A stretch of DNA of 64,000 nucleotides from an uncultured Draconibacterium sp. (GCF_913060805.1 NZ_CAJXTC010000003.1:124001-188000), one strand, 5' to 3'; shown: positions 31,524-40,281, counted from the stretch's first letter. Notes: generated by a model from the letters alone, not told the origin. Numbers and translations: made by a program.

Positions 31524-32876
31524 ATGAGAAATCAACTTAACCAAAATAGCCACGAGCCACGAGTTACTAGCCAAAAGCAAAAGAGATTCTTCGGATTTAG
31601 GTCAAAATCTGTGTTTTTCACTTTTGCCTTTTTACTTTTCACTTTTGCCTTTAATCTTTTGTCTCTTGACTTGTCGGCTCAGAAACAACGTTTCCCAAAA
31701 CCTGAATTCGATACGGGTTACACGCAGCCAACGCCGGTAACACCTGAACCGCGGGCACTGGCAATGGAATATTTCGATGTGCTGATACTCATCCTTGTTT
31801 TGGCGGCAGCAACTTATTTTGCCGTAAAAAGCCGTTCGCGACAAGGTATTTTGTGGCTGTCGATATTTACGCTCGTTTATTTCGGGTTCTACCGGAACGG
31901 TTGTATTTGCAGCATCGGAGCTATACAAAATGTTACGCTCACCTTTTTCGATTCGGCCTATGCCATTTCGCTAACGGCCTTATTGTTTTTTGTCATTCCG
32001 CTGGTTGTTACGCTCTTTTTTGGGCGAACGTTCTGTGCCGGTGCCTGTCCGTTGGGCGCCATTCAGGATTTGGTGGTGGTAAAACCCATAAGTTTGCCAA
32101 AATGGTTAAACAAAACACTCGGACTGATTCCCTATTTATACCTGTCGCTGGCCATTCTTTTTGCTGCAACAGGAACCGATTTTATCATTTGCCGATACGA
32201 TCCGTTCGTGGGAATTTTCCGCATGGATGCCAAATTTCTGATGATCGTTTTGGGTGTGGCATTCTTATTGATGGGAATGTTTGTTGCCCGTCCGTATTGT
32301 CGCTTTTTGTGTCCTTACGGAGTGCTGTTGAGCTGGATGTCGCGTTTCTCAAGCCGGCATCTTACTATCACGCCATCAAAATGTATTCAGTGTAAATTAT
32401 GTGCCAACTCGTGTCCTTTTGATGCTATTGATTTCCCGACTAACGAGAAAGAAGTAGTGAAATCAGGATTGGGGCCAAAACGTTTTATAACCTACGCTTT
32501 GATAATTCCGTTGTGGATTGCACTGGGTGTATTTGTGGGGGCCAAATCGCATACTTTCTTATCGAAAGCAAATCAGGATGTATACCTGGCAGAATTGCTG
32601 ATTGAACATCCTGAATTGAAAAATGATCCGGATAATATTGATGTACAAACTTTCCTTGCCTCAGGAAAACCGATGGAGCAGCTGGTAAGTGAAGCCACAG
32701 TAATTCGTGAGAAATTCTACATCGGAAGTATGATAGCCGGAGGATTTATGGGATTGGTAATTGGAATGACTTTGTTGAATACTGTGGTGTTCCGTAAACG
32801 TCAGGATTATGAGCCGCACAAAGGAAATTGCTACAGTTGCGCAAGGTGTGTTGATTATTGCCCCGTGGAAAAATAA
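31524..32876 (+). CDS. NosR/NapH-like membrane polyferredoxin
   Basis: This 450-residue protein has about six transmembrane helices and the paired motifs of the NosR C-terminal/NapH family: TFCAGACPLG and CRFLCPYG. A ferredoxin motif CIQCKLCANSCPFD (about 290-303) and a C-terminal CYSCARCVDYCP complete it. The FMN-binding domain of NosR is missing. The conserved-looking RFPKPEF segment follows a signal-like region near residue 53. Residues about 9-45 are encoded by a low-complexity phrase (TTTTGCCTTTTTACTTTTCA) otherwise found between genes here, so the annotated N-terminus is odd. Expected role: passing electrons across the membrane between the cytosolic NuoEF/GltD-like module and periplasmic ferredoxin. 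Confidence 0.8.
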   Translation: MRNQLNQNSHEPRVTSQKQKRFFGFRSKSVFFTFAFLLFTFAFNLLSLDLSAQKQRFPKPEFDTGYTQPTPVTPEPRALAMEYFDVLILILVLAAATYFAVKSRSRQGILWLSIFTLVYFGFYRNGCICSIGAIQNVTLTFFDSAYAISLTALLFFVIPLVVTLFFGRTFCAGACPLGAIQDLVVVKPISLPKWLNKTLGLIPYLYLSLAILFAATGTDFIICRYDPFVGIFRMDAKFLMIVLGVAFLLMGMFVARPYCRFLCPYGVLLSWMSRFSSRHLTITPSKCIQCKLCANSCPFDAIDFPTNEKEVVKSGLGPKRFITYALIIPLWIALGVFVGAKSHTFLSKANQDVYLAELLIEHPELKNDPDNIDVQTFLASGKPMEQLVSEATVIREKFYIGSMIAGGFMGLVIGMTLLNTVVFRKRQDYEPHKGNCYSCARCVDYCPVEK

Positions 32877-32907
32877 TATTGAATAAAAAAAGAAGAACCA
32901 AGATAAG

Positions 32908-34770
32908 ATGAACAACCAGGATAAACTAAAACTCTCGCAGAACATCGCTGTAATCGCAGGTATTTTTTGCGCTGCTGTTGCGCTGCTGCTTTTATTAAAT
33001 TTTTGGCAGATCACGAAAACCGACCCTATTGAAAGTAAAGCTTTGGAAGCGTTGGTTGAGCGGCTAAAAGACGATGCCAATAACGAGGAGTTAAAAGAAG
33101 AGATTCGCAACTTCGATTTGCTGGCCCGCAAGGCCTATTTTAATAGTCAATGGCAAGTGGAAACCGGTGCTTACATGCTGCTTTTCGGTGCCATTGTATT
33201 GGCTTTTGCATTGCGGGTTTATTACTCTGCAAAAAGTAAAATTGAAGAGCCTGAGAAAGTATTGGAAAATGAAGTTGCCAGCCGGATAATTGCCCAAAAG
33301 GGAATTATAATTGTGGGGGCGGCTGTTATGGTTTTGGCGCTGCTGGCCTCCTTCTTGTCAGTGAACCAGCTAAAATCATACGATGCGTCGGCTTTGGTAG
33401 CCGAAAACGAAACATCAGCAGAAGATCCTGTTGAAGTTATAAATGTTGCACCGGCACAAACTACTACCAATCAAGTTCCGGAAGAAGTTGCCGACCAAGA
33501 AACAGCTGATTCCGAGAATGTAGTAGAAGAAACTGAAACCGAAGCTCAACCTGAAGAGACTGTTGCGGAAGCACCGACAGAAGCTCCGAAATCTGCAGCT
33601 GCATCATCGGGAGTGACGCTTGATCAAATTCAGAAAAACCATAATGCGCTCCGTGGTCCTTTATCGCAGGGAGTGATCATGCATAAAAATATTCCGACAG
33701 AGTGGGACGGCGCTGCCGGAACAAATGTGCTTTGGAAAGTTGAAGTGCCCAAACATGGATTTAACTCTCCAATTATATGGGGCGATAAATTGTTTGTTGC
33801 AGGTGCAGATAACACCACACGAGAAGTGTATTGTTACAATCGTAACGATGGAAAATTGCTGTGGACCGGAGTTGCGGATAACATTTCAGGATCGCCGGCT
33901 ACACCACCGCGTGTAACCGATGATACCGGTCTTGCTGCACCAACTTTAACCACCGACGGGAAAGCTGTTTTTGCCATTTTCGCTACCGGCGACGTAATTG
34001 CTTTCGATATGAATGGCAAACGAGTTTGGGCAAGAAACCTGGGTGTTCCGGATAACCACTACGGACATTCATCGTCGCTGGTAACCTGGAACGGAAAACT
34101 CATTGTTCAATATGATACTAACCGTGGTGGAAAAGTGATGGCCCTGGACAACAAATCAGGCGAAACGGTTTGGGAAACACAACGTAGTGCAAAAATTTCA
34201 TGGGCAAGTCCGGTATTGGCCGAGGTGGATGGTAAATATCAGGTGGTATTAATTGCTGATCCAACCATTGCCGGATATGATGTGGAAACTGGTGAAGAAC
34301 TTTGGTCGGTTGAATGTATGATGGGCGAGGTTGGTGCATCAGTTGGTTATGCCGATGGAATTGTAGTGGGAGCAAACGAATATGCACGAATGGTAGCCAT
34401 TGACATCCGCACACATGAAGTGCTTTGGGAAGATGATTTTTACCTGCCCGAAGCTGCCAGTCTTTTGGCACACGACGGATTGCTTTTTGCTGCAACCAGT
34501 TATGGCGTTTTTGTGTGTTACGACCTAAAAGAGGGAGAATTGCTTTGGGAAGATGATTTTGGCTCGCCGGTGTATTCATCGCCGGTTTATGCCGATGGTA
34601 AAGTATTCCTGATGGACAACGACGGTGTTATGCGCATTTATGAGTTTTCAAGAGAACTGAAAAAAGTTGGCGAAAACCCACTGGGCGAAATGTCGGGTCC
34701 TACGCCGGCGTTTGCCGATGGACGGATTTACATTAGAGGAGAGAAAGACTTGTATTGCATAGGGAAGTAA
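32908..34770 (+). CDS. Membrane PQQ-like beta-propeller protein with acidic linker
   Basis: This 620-residue protein has three predicted transmembrane helices (about 10-33, 80-100 and 130-155). A flexible Glu/Thr/Ala/Pro-rich linker (about 168-232) and a PQQ-like propeller (about 240-620) follow. Blades show DNKSGETVWETQ, DVETGEELWSVE, DIRTHEVLWEDD and LKEGELLWEDDF. It is the longest propeller of the cluster. Topology suggests the propeller is held away from the membrane in the periplasm. It lies 31 bp after the polyferredoxin and 97 bp before the NuoEF fusion gene. Confidence 0.75.
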   Translation: MNNQDKLKLSQNIAVIAGIFCAAVALLLLLNFWQITKTDPIESKALEALVERLKDDANNEELKEEIRNFDLLARKAYFNSQWQVETGAYMLLFGAIVLAFALRVYYSAKSKIEEPEKVLENEVASRIIAQKGIIIVGAAVMVLALLASFLSVNQLKSYDASALVAENETSAEDPVEVINVAPAQTTTNQVPEEVADQETADSENVVEETETEAQPEETVAEAPTEAPKSAAASSGVTLDQIQKNHNALRGPLSQGVIMHKNIPTEWDGAAGTNVLWKVEVPKHGFNSPIIWGDKLFVAGADNTTREVYCYNRNDGKLLWTGVADNISGSPATPPRVTDDTGLAAPTLTTDGKAVFAIFATGDVIAFDMNGKRVWARNLGVPDNHYGHSSSLVTWNGKLIVQYDTNRGGKVMALDNKSGETVWETQRSAKISWASPVLAEVDGKYQVVLIADPTIAGYDVETGEELWSVECMMGEVGASVGYADGIVVGANEYARMVAIDIRTHEVLWEDDFYLPEAASLLAHDGLLFAATSYGVFVCYDLKEGELLWEDDFGSPVYSSPVYADGKVFLMDNDGVMRIYEFSRELKKVGENPLGEMSGPTPAFADGRIYIRGEKDLYCIGK

Positions 34771-34778
34771 TTTGAAAT

Positions 34779-34806
34779 TGTCATTCCGAACGAAGAGAGG
34801 AATCTG
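34779..34806. repeat. Dispersed TGTCATTCCGAACGAAG repeat
   Basis: The phrase TGTCATTCCGAACGAAGAG plus GAATCT just after the propeller stop is related to the GAGCGAAGTCGAAGG family elsewhere in the window. It lies in the 97-bp gap before the NuoEF fusion gene. Confidence 0.5.
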
Positions 34807-34867
34807 TTACAAAAGTTAAAGATGCTCATTCGCTTTGTTTTCGAAATGATGAAGGGAAGCAACATTT

Positions 34868-37210
34868 ATGACAGAAGAAAATAAATATATCGATCAGCTC
34901 ATCGGTGAAAAAGGCGTAACAAAAAAGAGCCTGATTCCTATTCTTCAGGCCATTCAGAAAGAATACAATTATCTGCCTGAGGAAATTTTGAGAATGGTGG
35001 CTGAAAAGACTGAGATCAGTCTGGCTGAGATTATTGGAGTGGCCAGTTTTTACTCGCAGTTTCGTTTGCACCCGGTTGGCGAGCACATGATAAAAGTGTG
35101 TGTGGGAACGGCGTGCCACGTAAAGGGTGCCGGTCAGGTTTACGATGCTTTTCGTCGTGAATTGAAGCTGACAGATGGTCAGGATACAGAGGATTCAGGA
35201 AAATATACATTGGAGCAAGTCGCTTGTTTAGGCTGTTGTACATTGGCACCTGTAGTTCAAATCGATGAAACTACTTATGGACACGTGGCATCCGATCAGG
35301 TTGGACAGCTTATTGCCGATTTTGAAAGTCTAAAGGGAACTAAAAACTCGAAAAAGGCCCGAAAAGCTGATGGTTCAGAAATTCAGGGAGAGATACGAAT
35401 TGGACTTGGATCGTGCTGTGTAGCCAGTGGAAGTAAGGAAATTCAGGAGGAAGTGGAGCACGTGGTGAACGATAGTGGTTTGCGCGTGAACCTGAAACAT
35501 GTGGGCTGCGTGGGAATGTGCCACCAGGTGCCTTTGGTTGAGGTGGTTCCGAATGAAGGTGAACCTACGCTCTATGCCAAAGTTAAACCCGAGGATGTAA
35601 AAAATATTGTAGAAAGTCATTTTCAGGCACCGGGCTTATTTGCCCGTTTGAAAAATAAATTAATACACACGGTTGAAGATATTCAGACCGACCGTAACTG
35701 GGACGGAATTGAGCGCTACGAGATCAGCATGCGCGAGAAACCTGTTGCTTCATTTTTAGGGAAACAGGTGCCAATTGCCACTGAATATCGAGGAATTATC
35801 AATCCGCTTGATATCAATGAATACCTGAGTCGCGGAGGTTTTTCGGCCGTGGAAAAGGTGCTGAACAAAATGGAGCCCGATGAGGTGATCCGCGAGGTAA
35901 AAGACAGCGGAGTCAGAGGTCGTGGTGGAGCAGGATTTCCAACAGGACTAAAATGGGAGTTGGTAAAAAAGCAGGAAGAACCTGAAAAATATATCATTTG
36001 TAACGGCGATGAAGGTGATCCCGGAGCTTTTATGGATCGTATGTTGCTCGAGTCGTATCCGTACCGGGTGATTGAGGGAATGATCATTGCCGCTTACGCC
36101 GTGGGCATCCACCAAGGATATTTTTATATCCGTGCCGAGTATCCGTTGGCGGTAAAACGTATTCGCGAGGCCTTGAAAATATGCAAGGCTAAAAATTACC
36201 TCGGAGAAAATATTTTAGGTAGTGGTTTTAATCTCGAACTGCAGATCTACGAAGGTGCCGGTGCTTTTGTTTGTGGTGAAGAAAGTGCACTTATCGCTTC
36301 CATCGAAGGAAATCGTGGTTTCCCAAGAATGCGCCCGCCATTTCCGGCGGAGAGCGGTTTGTGGGGAAAACCAACACTGGTAAACAACACCGAAACGTTA
36401 GCTCAGATTTCTTATATTTTACGTGAGGGATCCGAGGGATTTTCAAAAATCGGATCAGGAAAAAGTACCGGAACAAAGGTTTTTGCACTGGCGGGTAAAG
36501 TGGCCCGTGGCGGACTGATTGAGGTACCGATGGGAATTTCCATTAAACAGGTTATTGAAGAAATTGGAGGAGGAATTGCCAATGGGCGCCAGTTTAAGGC
36601 GGTTCAGATCGGTGGTCCGTCGGGTGGTTGTATTCCGGCCGAACATTCCAATACGCCAATCGATTTTGAATCCCTGGGAGAAATGGGAGCAATGATGGGA
36701 TCAGGTGGTCTTGTTGTGCTCGACGACACCGATTGTATGGTTGATATTGCCCGTTATTTCCTTTCATTTACACAAGAAGAATCATGCGGGAAATGTACGT
36801 TCTGCCGCGTTGGAACAAAGAGAATGCTCGACATTCTTGATGGTATTGTTAGTGGAAAAGGCAAAAAAGGTGACATTGAAGAGTTGGAGCACCTGGCAGA
36901 GTGGACAAAAAAAGGAAGTCTTTGCGGACTGGGAAAAACAGCGCCAAATCCGGTGTTAAGTACCTTGAAACATTTCCGTGATGAATACGAAGCTCACATC
37001 AACGGCACATGCCCGACCGGAAAATGTGCCGAACTGATCACTTATTCGGTGAACGACGAGTGTATTGGTTGTACAAAATGTGTTCAAAAATGTCCGGTTG
37101 ATGCGATTCCGTTCACGCCGCACGAGAAACATAGTATTGATACGGAATTGTGTATAAAATGTGATGCGTGCAGAGCAGCTTGTCCGGTTGATGCAATTGA
37201 CGTGAAATAA
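34868..37210 (+). CDS. NuoE-NuoF fusion, NAD(P)H-oxidising diaphorase subunit (HydC-HydB/StnC-StnB-like)
   Basis: The 780-residue domain order is: NuoE-type thioredoxin-like [2Fe-2S] domain (about 1-160, CVGTACHVKGA ... CLGCC); second thioredoxin-like [2Fe-2S] domain (about 172-265, GSCCVASG ... VGCVGMC); NuoF flavoprotein (about 300-700) with FMN loop GRGGAGFPTGLKW, NADH loop NGDEGDPGAFMDR and N3 cluster ESCGKCTFCRVG ... CGLG; and two C-terminal 4Fe-4S motifs (CIGCTKCVQKCPVD, CIKCDACRAACPVD). This is HydC plus HydB of bifurcating hydrogenases in one chain. With the next gene it likely forms a cytosolic NAD(P)H/ferredoxin oxidoreductase. Bifurcation is inference. Confidence 0.85.
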   Translation: MTEENKYIDQLIGEKGVTKKSLIPILQAIQKEYNYLPEEILRMVAEKTEISLAEIIGVASFYSQFRLHPVGEHMIKVCVGTACHVKGAGQVYDAFRRELKLTDGQDTEDSGKYTLEQVACLGCCTLAPVVQIDETTYGHVASDQVGQLIADFESLKGTKNSKKARKADGSEIQGEIRIGLGSCCVASGSKEIQEEVEHVVNDSGLRVNLKHVGCVGMCHQVPLVEVVPNEGEPTLYAKVKPEDVKNIVESHFQAPGLFARLKNKLIHTVEDIQTDRNWDGIERYEISMREKPVASFLGKQVPIATEYRGIINPLDINEYLSRGGFSAVEKVLNKMEPDEVIREVKDSGVRGRGGAGFPTGLKWELVKKQEEPEKYIICNGDEGDPGAFMDRMLLESYPYRVIEGMIIAAYAVGIHQGYFYIRAEYPLAVKRIREALKICKAKNYLGENILGSGFNLELQIYEGAGAFVCGEESALIASIEGNRGFPRMRPPFPAESGLWGKPTLVNNTETLAQISYILREGSEGFSKIGSGKSTGTKVFALAGKVARGGLIEVPMGISIKQVIEEIGGGIANGRQFKAVQIGGPSGGCIPAEHSNTPIDFESLGEMGAMMGSGGLVVLDDTDCMVDIARYFLSFTQEESCGKCTFCRVGTKRMLDILDGIVSGKGKKGDIEELEHLAEWTKKGSLCGLGKTAPNPVLSTLKHFRDEYEAHINGTCPTGKCAELITYSVNDECIGCTKCVQKCPVDAIPFTPHEKHSIDTELCIKCDACRAACPVDAIDVK

Positions 37211-37226
37211 TCCAGTATCCAGAAAA

Positions 37227-38780
37227 ATGATTAAACTAAAAATAAATAACAAAGTAGTTGAGGTTGAACAAGGAACTTCGGTGATGAAAGCCGCACAACA
37301 ACAGGGAATTGAGATTCCGAATATGTGTTGGCACGACGAGCTGGAGCACTTTACTTCCTGCATGCTTTGTATGGTAAAAGACCAGAAAAACGGTAGACTT
37401 TATCCGTCCTGTTCGGTAAAAGCAGTGGAAGGAATGGAGGTGATTACGGATGATCAGGAGATTGCTGATTCACGAAAAACTGCACTGGAGTTGCTTTTAA
37501 GCGAACATGTTGGCGATTGTGAAGGTCCGTGTCAGGTGGCTTGCCCGGCGCACATGGATATTCCGCGCATGAACCGGTTGATTGCTGCAGAAAAATTTGA
37601 TGAAGCGCTGGCCGTTGTAAAAAAAGACATTGCTCTGCCTGCAGTTTTAGGACGCATTTGTCCGGCTCCTTGCGAAGGTGCCTGCCATAGAAAAACCGTT
37701 GACGAGCCTGTATCAATTTGTTTATTAAAACGAATTGTGGGAGACAACGGAGTGGAACCAACAGCTCCTGAAGTTGAAAAAACAGGGAAAAAAGTGGCTG
37801 TAATTGGTGCCGGTCCGGCCGGATTGGCAGCCGCCTATTACATGCAACTGAAGGGAATTGACATAACTTTGTTTGATAAAAATGAAAAAGCCGGCGGTCT
37901 GCTTCGAACTGAATTGAGCGAAGAAGTTTTGCCAGTGGATGTGCTTGATAAGGAAATTGAAGCGATAATAAAAACCGGTGTTGAGTTTCGTGGAGGGCAG
38001 TCGATTGGAGCCGAAGACTTTGATCAGCTAAAAAAGGATTTTGATGCGGTGGTGTTGGCTTCAGGTACAATTACTGATGATTCGGAAAAGTATGGTCTGA
38101 AAGCCGGGCCCAAAGGAGTTATTGCAGACAAAACAACTTATCAAACTTCCGACGAAAAAGTTTTTGCCATCGGGAATGTTTTGCGTTCATCGCGTTTAGC
38201 AGTTCGCTCGGTTGGTCAGGGAAAAGAAGTGGCTTTTTCTGTTCTGCAATTTTTGGCCGGACAGGAGATAAAAGGTGAACCGCGTTTATTTAATTCGCGC
38301 TTTGGAAAGATGGTAGCCGACGAGTTTGCCGAGTATCTGAAAGAGTCGGTGGAAGGTAAACAGAAGATTCCGGAACATGGAAAGAATGCCGGTTTTACCC
38401 GAGAAGAAGCCATTGCCGAAGCAAAACGATGTTTGCATTGCGATTGCCGCGCCATTGATAATTGTAAACTGCGTGAGTATTCCGACCAATATCAGGTGGA
38501 TCAGAAACGCTTTAAAACCAGCGAACGCCGGAAAATTACAAAACAGGTCAATCACGATTTGGTGGTTTACGAATCACAAAAATGTATCAAGTGCGGAATT
38601 TGTGTACGCCTGACCGGAAAATACCAGGAGAAGTTTGGTTTTACTTTTATTGGCAGAGGTTTTGATGTGGAGATTGGCGTTCCGTTTAACGAAGACCTGA
38701 AATTAGGATTGACTGAAACAGCACGAAAAGTTGCTGAAGGTTGCCCAACCGGAGCAATCTCGTTAAAGAATGATGAATGA
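37227..38780 (+). CDS. NuoG-N/GltD-like Fe-S flavoprotein (StnA/NfnB-like)
   Basis: This 517-residue protein has a plant-type [2Fe-2S] domain as in NuoG/HydA (about 1-80, MCWHDE...SCMLCMV...SCSV), then a GltD N-terminal Fe-S helical domain (CEGPCQVACPAH, CPAPCEGACHRK). An FAD/NAD(P) two-dinucleotide-binding module (VAVIGAGPAGLAAAYYM) and a C-terminal CIKCGICVRLTG ... CPTGAIS ferredoxin-like region follow. The H-cluster domain of FeFe hydrogenase is absent. It lies 16 bp after the NuoEF fusion. Together they resemble the Stn-type transhydrogenase described in Sporomusa, so electron transfer among NADH, NADPH and ferredoxin is a reasonable prediction. Confidence 0.82.
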   Translation: MIKLKINNKVVEVEQGTSVMKAAQQQGIEIPNMCWHDELEHFTSCMLCMVKDQKNGRLYPSCSVKAVEGMEVITDDQEIADSRKTALELLLSEHVGDCEGPCQVACPAHMDIPRMNRLIAAEKFDEALAVVKKDIALPAVLGRICPAPCEGACHRKTVDEPVSICLLKRIVGDNGVEPTAPEVEKTGKKVAVIGAGPAGLAAAYYMQLKGIDITLFDKNEKAGGLLRTELSEEVLPVDVLDKEIEAIIKTGVEFRGGQSIGAEDFDQLKKDFDAVVLASGTITDDSEKYGLKAGPKGVIADKTTYQTSDEKVFAIGNVLRSSRLAVRSVGQGKEVAFSVLQFLAGQEIKGEPRLFNSRFGKMVADEFAEYLKESVEGKQKIPEHGKNAGFTREEAIAEAKRCLHCDCRAIDNCKLREYSDQYQVDQKRFKTSERRKITKQVNHDLVVYESQKCIKCGICVRLTGKYQEKFGFTFIGRGFDVEIGVPFNEDLKLGLTETARKVAEGCPTGAISLKNDE

Positions 38781-39136
38781 AGAATGTCGATTAACGATTT
38801 TTGATTGAGTCGGCAGTTGGCAAATTGCAATAGGCAAACTAATGTTTCCTATGTGCCTATTGTGGTTCAAAAAACAAGGCAAAAGTTTAAAGTAGAAAGG
38901 CAAAAATAGAAAGACGAAAGATGATGTGTCATCCTGAGCGAAGTCGAAGGGTGTTTGTTGAATAAAGATTTAAGAATGAGTCGACAATTGACAAATAGAA
39001 ATAGGCAATCTCCTATTGTTTTTCTATGTGTCTATTGTGGTTCAAAAAAAATAAAAATGCTGAGTGTTGATTAACGATTTAAGGTGAGAATCTGCAATCA
39101 AAATTCGTTAATCAGTATTCGCAAATCAAAGAGTTT
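38781..39136. other. Repeat-filled spacer
   Basis: This 356-bp gap contains no gene. It holds two diverged copies of an approximately 70-bp unit (38807-38875 and 38978-39050), the phrase AAGGCAAAAGTTTAAAGTAG (38877-38896), and a CCTGAGCGAAGTCGAAGG repeat (38929-38953) between the two units. Confidence 0.7.
38807..39050. repeat. Diverged direct duplication of a ~70-bp intergenic unit
   Basis: The unit GAGTCGGCAGTTGGCAAATT...CTATTGTGGTTCAAAAAA (38807-38875) recurs as GAGTCGACAATTGACAAATA...CTATTGTGGTTCAAAAAA (38978-39050). The 3' end, TCTATTGTGGTTCAAAAAA-like, is best conserved. Both contain the near-repeated word AATAGGCAA. Confidence 0.7.
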
Positions 39137-40243
39137 ATGAAGTATTGGATAGTTACTTTTTTAATAATAATGAGTTTTGGGGCTGTTGCTCAGCCTTCCG
39201 ATTCGTGGCCTATTTTTCGCGGTGAGCAACATCTGTCAGGTGTTTCAAAGACAACACTGCCGGATTCTCCGAATCTTTTATGGGTTTTCGAAACCGGCGA
39301 TAATATCAAAGCGGCACCGGTAGTTGCCAATAATAAAGTAGTGATCGGTTCAACCGATGGCTTCGTTTATTGCGTTGATACTTCTGGAGAGCTTTTGTGG
39401 AAATTCAATACTGAAAATTCAATTGAAGCACCAGCACTTATTTTGGATAATACGGTTTATGTTGGAAATCTGGATGGGATGCTGTTTGCGCTAAATCTTG
39501 ATAACGGCGAAAAACTTTGGGATTACGAGTGTGAAAACCAGATAATCGGCTCGGCAAATTGGTGGACAGAAGATGGAACAACCTATATTTTTATGGGCAG
39601 TTACGATTACTATCTTCATTGTGTTGACGCTAAAACCGGTGAGCTGAAATGGAAATACGAGTCGGATAATTTTATCAACGGAGCAGCTGCCTGTGCCAAT
39701 GGGAAAGCCATATTTGGGGGCTGCGACGGCTATCTTCACGTGGTTGATGTAACGACAGGCAAGCTGGTAGAAAAAATTGATGTGGCTACCTATGTGGCCG
39801 GGTCGATAACTATTGAAAATGATAAAGCTTATGTTGGTGATTACGATGGCCGATTTTTTCAGGTTGATATTGAAAGTGACAAAACTACCTGGGTATGGTC
39901 CGACGAAAAAACCAACTTGCAGTTCATCGCTTCTCCGGCTTTGTTGGGCGAAAAAGTATTAACAGCCAACCACAACAAATTTCTGTATTGTTTCAACAAA
40001 AATACAGGCGAGAAACTTTGGGAATACAACACCGGACGGCAGGTGGAGGCCTCTCCGGTAATTGTTAAAAATAAGGTAGTTGTGGCGAATATGCGTGGCG
40101 ATTTGGCCATCGTGAACCTTTCGGATGGAAAGCCTGTTTGGACTTATGAAATAGGAAGCCAGATCATCAGTAATCCTGCGGTGGCCAACGGTCAGCTTTT
40201 TGTGGGAGCATACGATGGAAACATTTATTGTTTTGGCGAATAA
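39137..40243 (+). CDS. Secreted PQQ-like beta-propeller protein
   Basis: This 368-residue protein has a signal peptide (1-18, GAVAQ), then WPIFRGEQHLSGVSK and seven or eight regular blades (TSGELLWKFN, DNGEKLWDYE, KTGELKWKYE, NTGEKLWEYN, SDGKPVWTYE). It is the most regular propeller of the set, recalling BamB-like scaffolds. No lipobox. It lies downstream of the NuoEF/GltD-like genes after a repeat-filled spacer and 38 bp before a glycosyltransferase gene. Probably a periplasmic binding or scaffold protein. Confidence 0.75.
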   Translation: MKYWIVTFLIIMSFGAVAQPSDSWPIFRGEQHLSGVSKTTLPDSPNLLWVFETGDNIKAAPVVANNKVVIGSTDGFVYCVDTSGELLWKFNTENSIEAPALILDNTVYVGNLDGMLFALNLDNGEKLWDYECENQIIGSANWWTEDGTTYIFMGSYDYYLHCVDAKTGELKWKYESDNFINGAAACANGKAIFGGCDGYLHVVDVTTGKLVEKIDVATYVAGSITIENDKAYVGDYDGRFFQVDIESDKTTWVWSDEKTNLQFIASPALLGEKVLTANHNKFLYCFNKNTGEKLWEYNTGRQVEASPVIVKNKVVVANMRGDLAIVNLSDGKPVWTYEIGSQIISNPAVANGQLFVGAYDGNIYCFGE

Positions 40244-40281
40244 TTGCCCTTTTATTCTTCCGGCTTCTAAATATTTAGCGC

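Noticed and set aside
31524-32876. Nitrous oxide reduction (nos) cluster
   Set aside because: The polyferredoxin resembles NosR, but no nosZ, nosD or nosL gene is present and the FMN domain is missing.
34868-38780. FeFe hydrogenase or complex I operon
   Set aside because: No H-cluster cysteine motifs and no membrane Nuo subunits; the NuoG-like N-terminus is joined to a GltD-type flavoprotein instead.
9297-40243. PQQ-dependent alcohol or glucose dehydrogenases
   Set aside because: The propeller proteins are 368-475 residues apart from one with membrane helices, and lack recognisable active-site Asp/Glu-Ca motifs and the vicinal disulfide of quinoprotein dehydrogenases.
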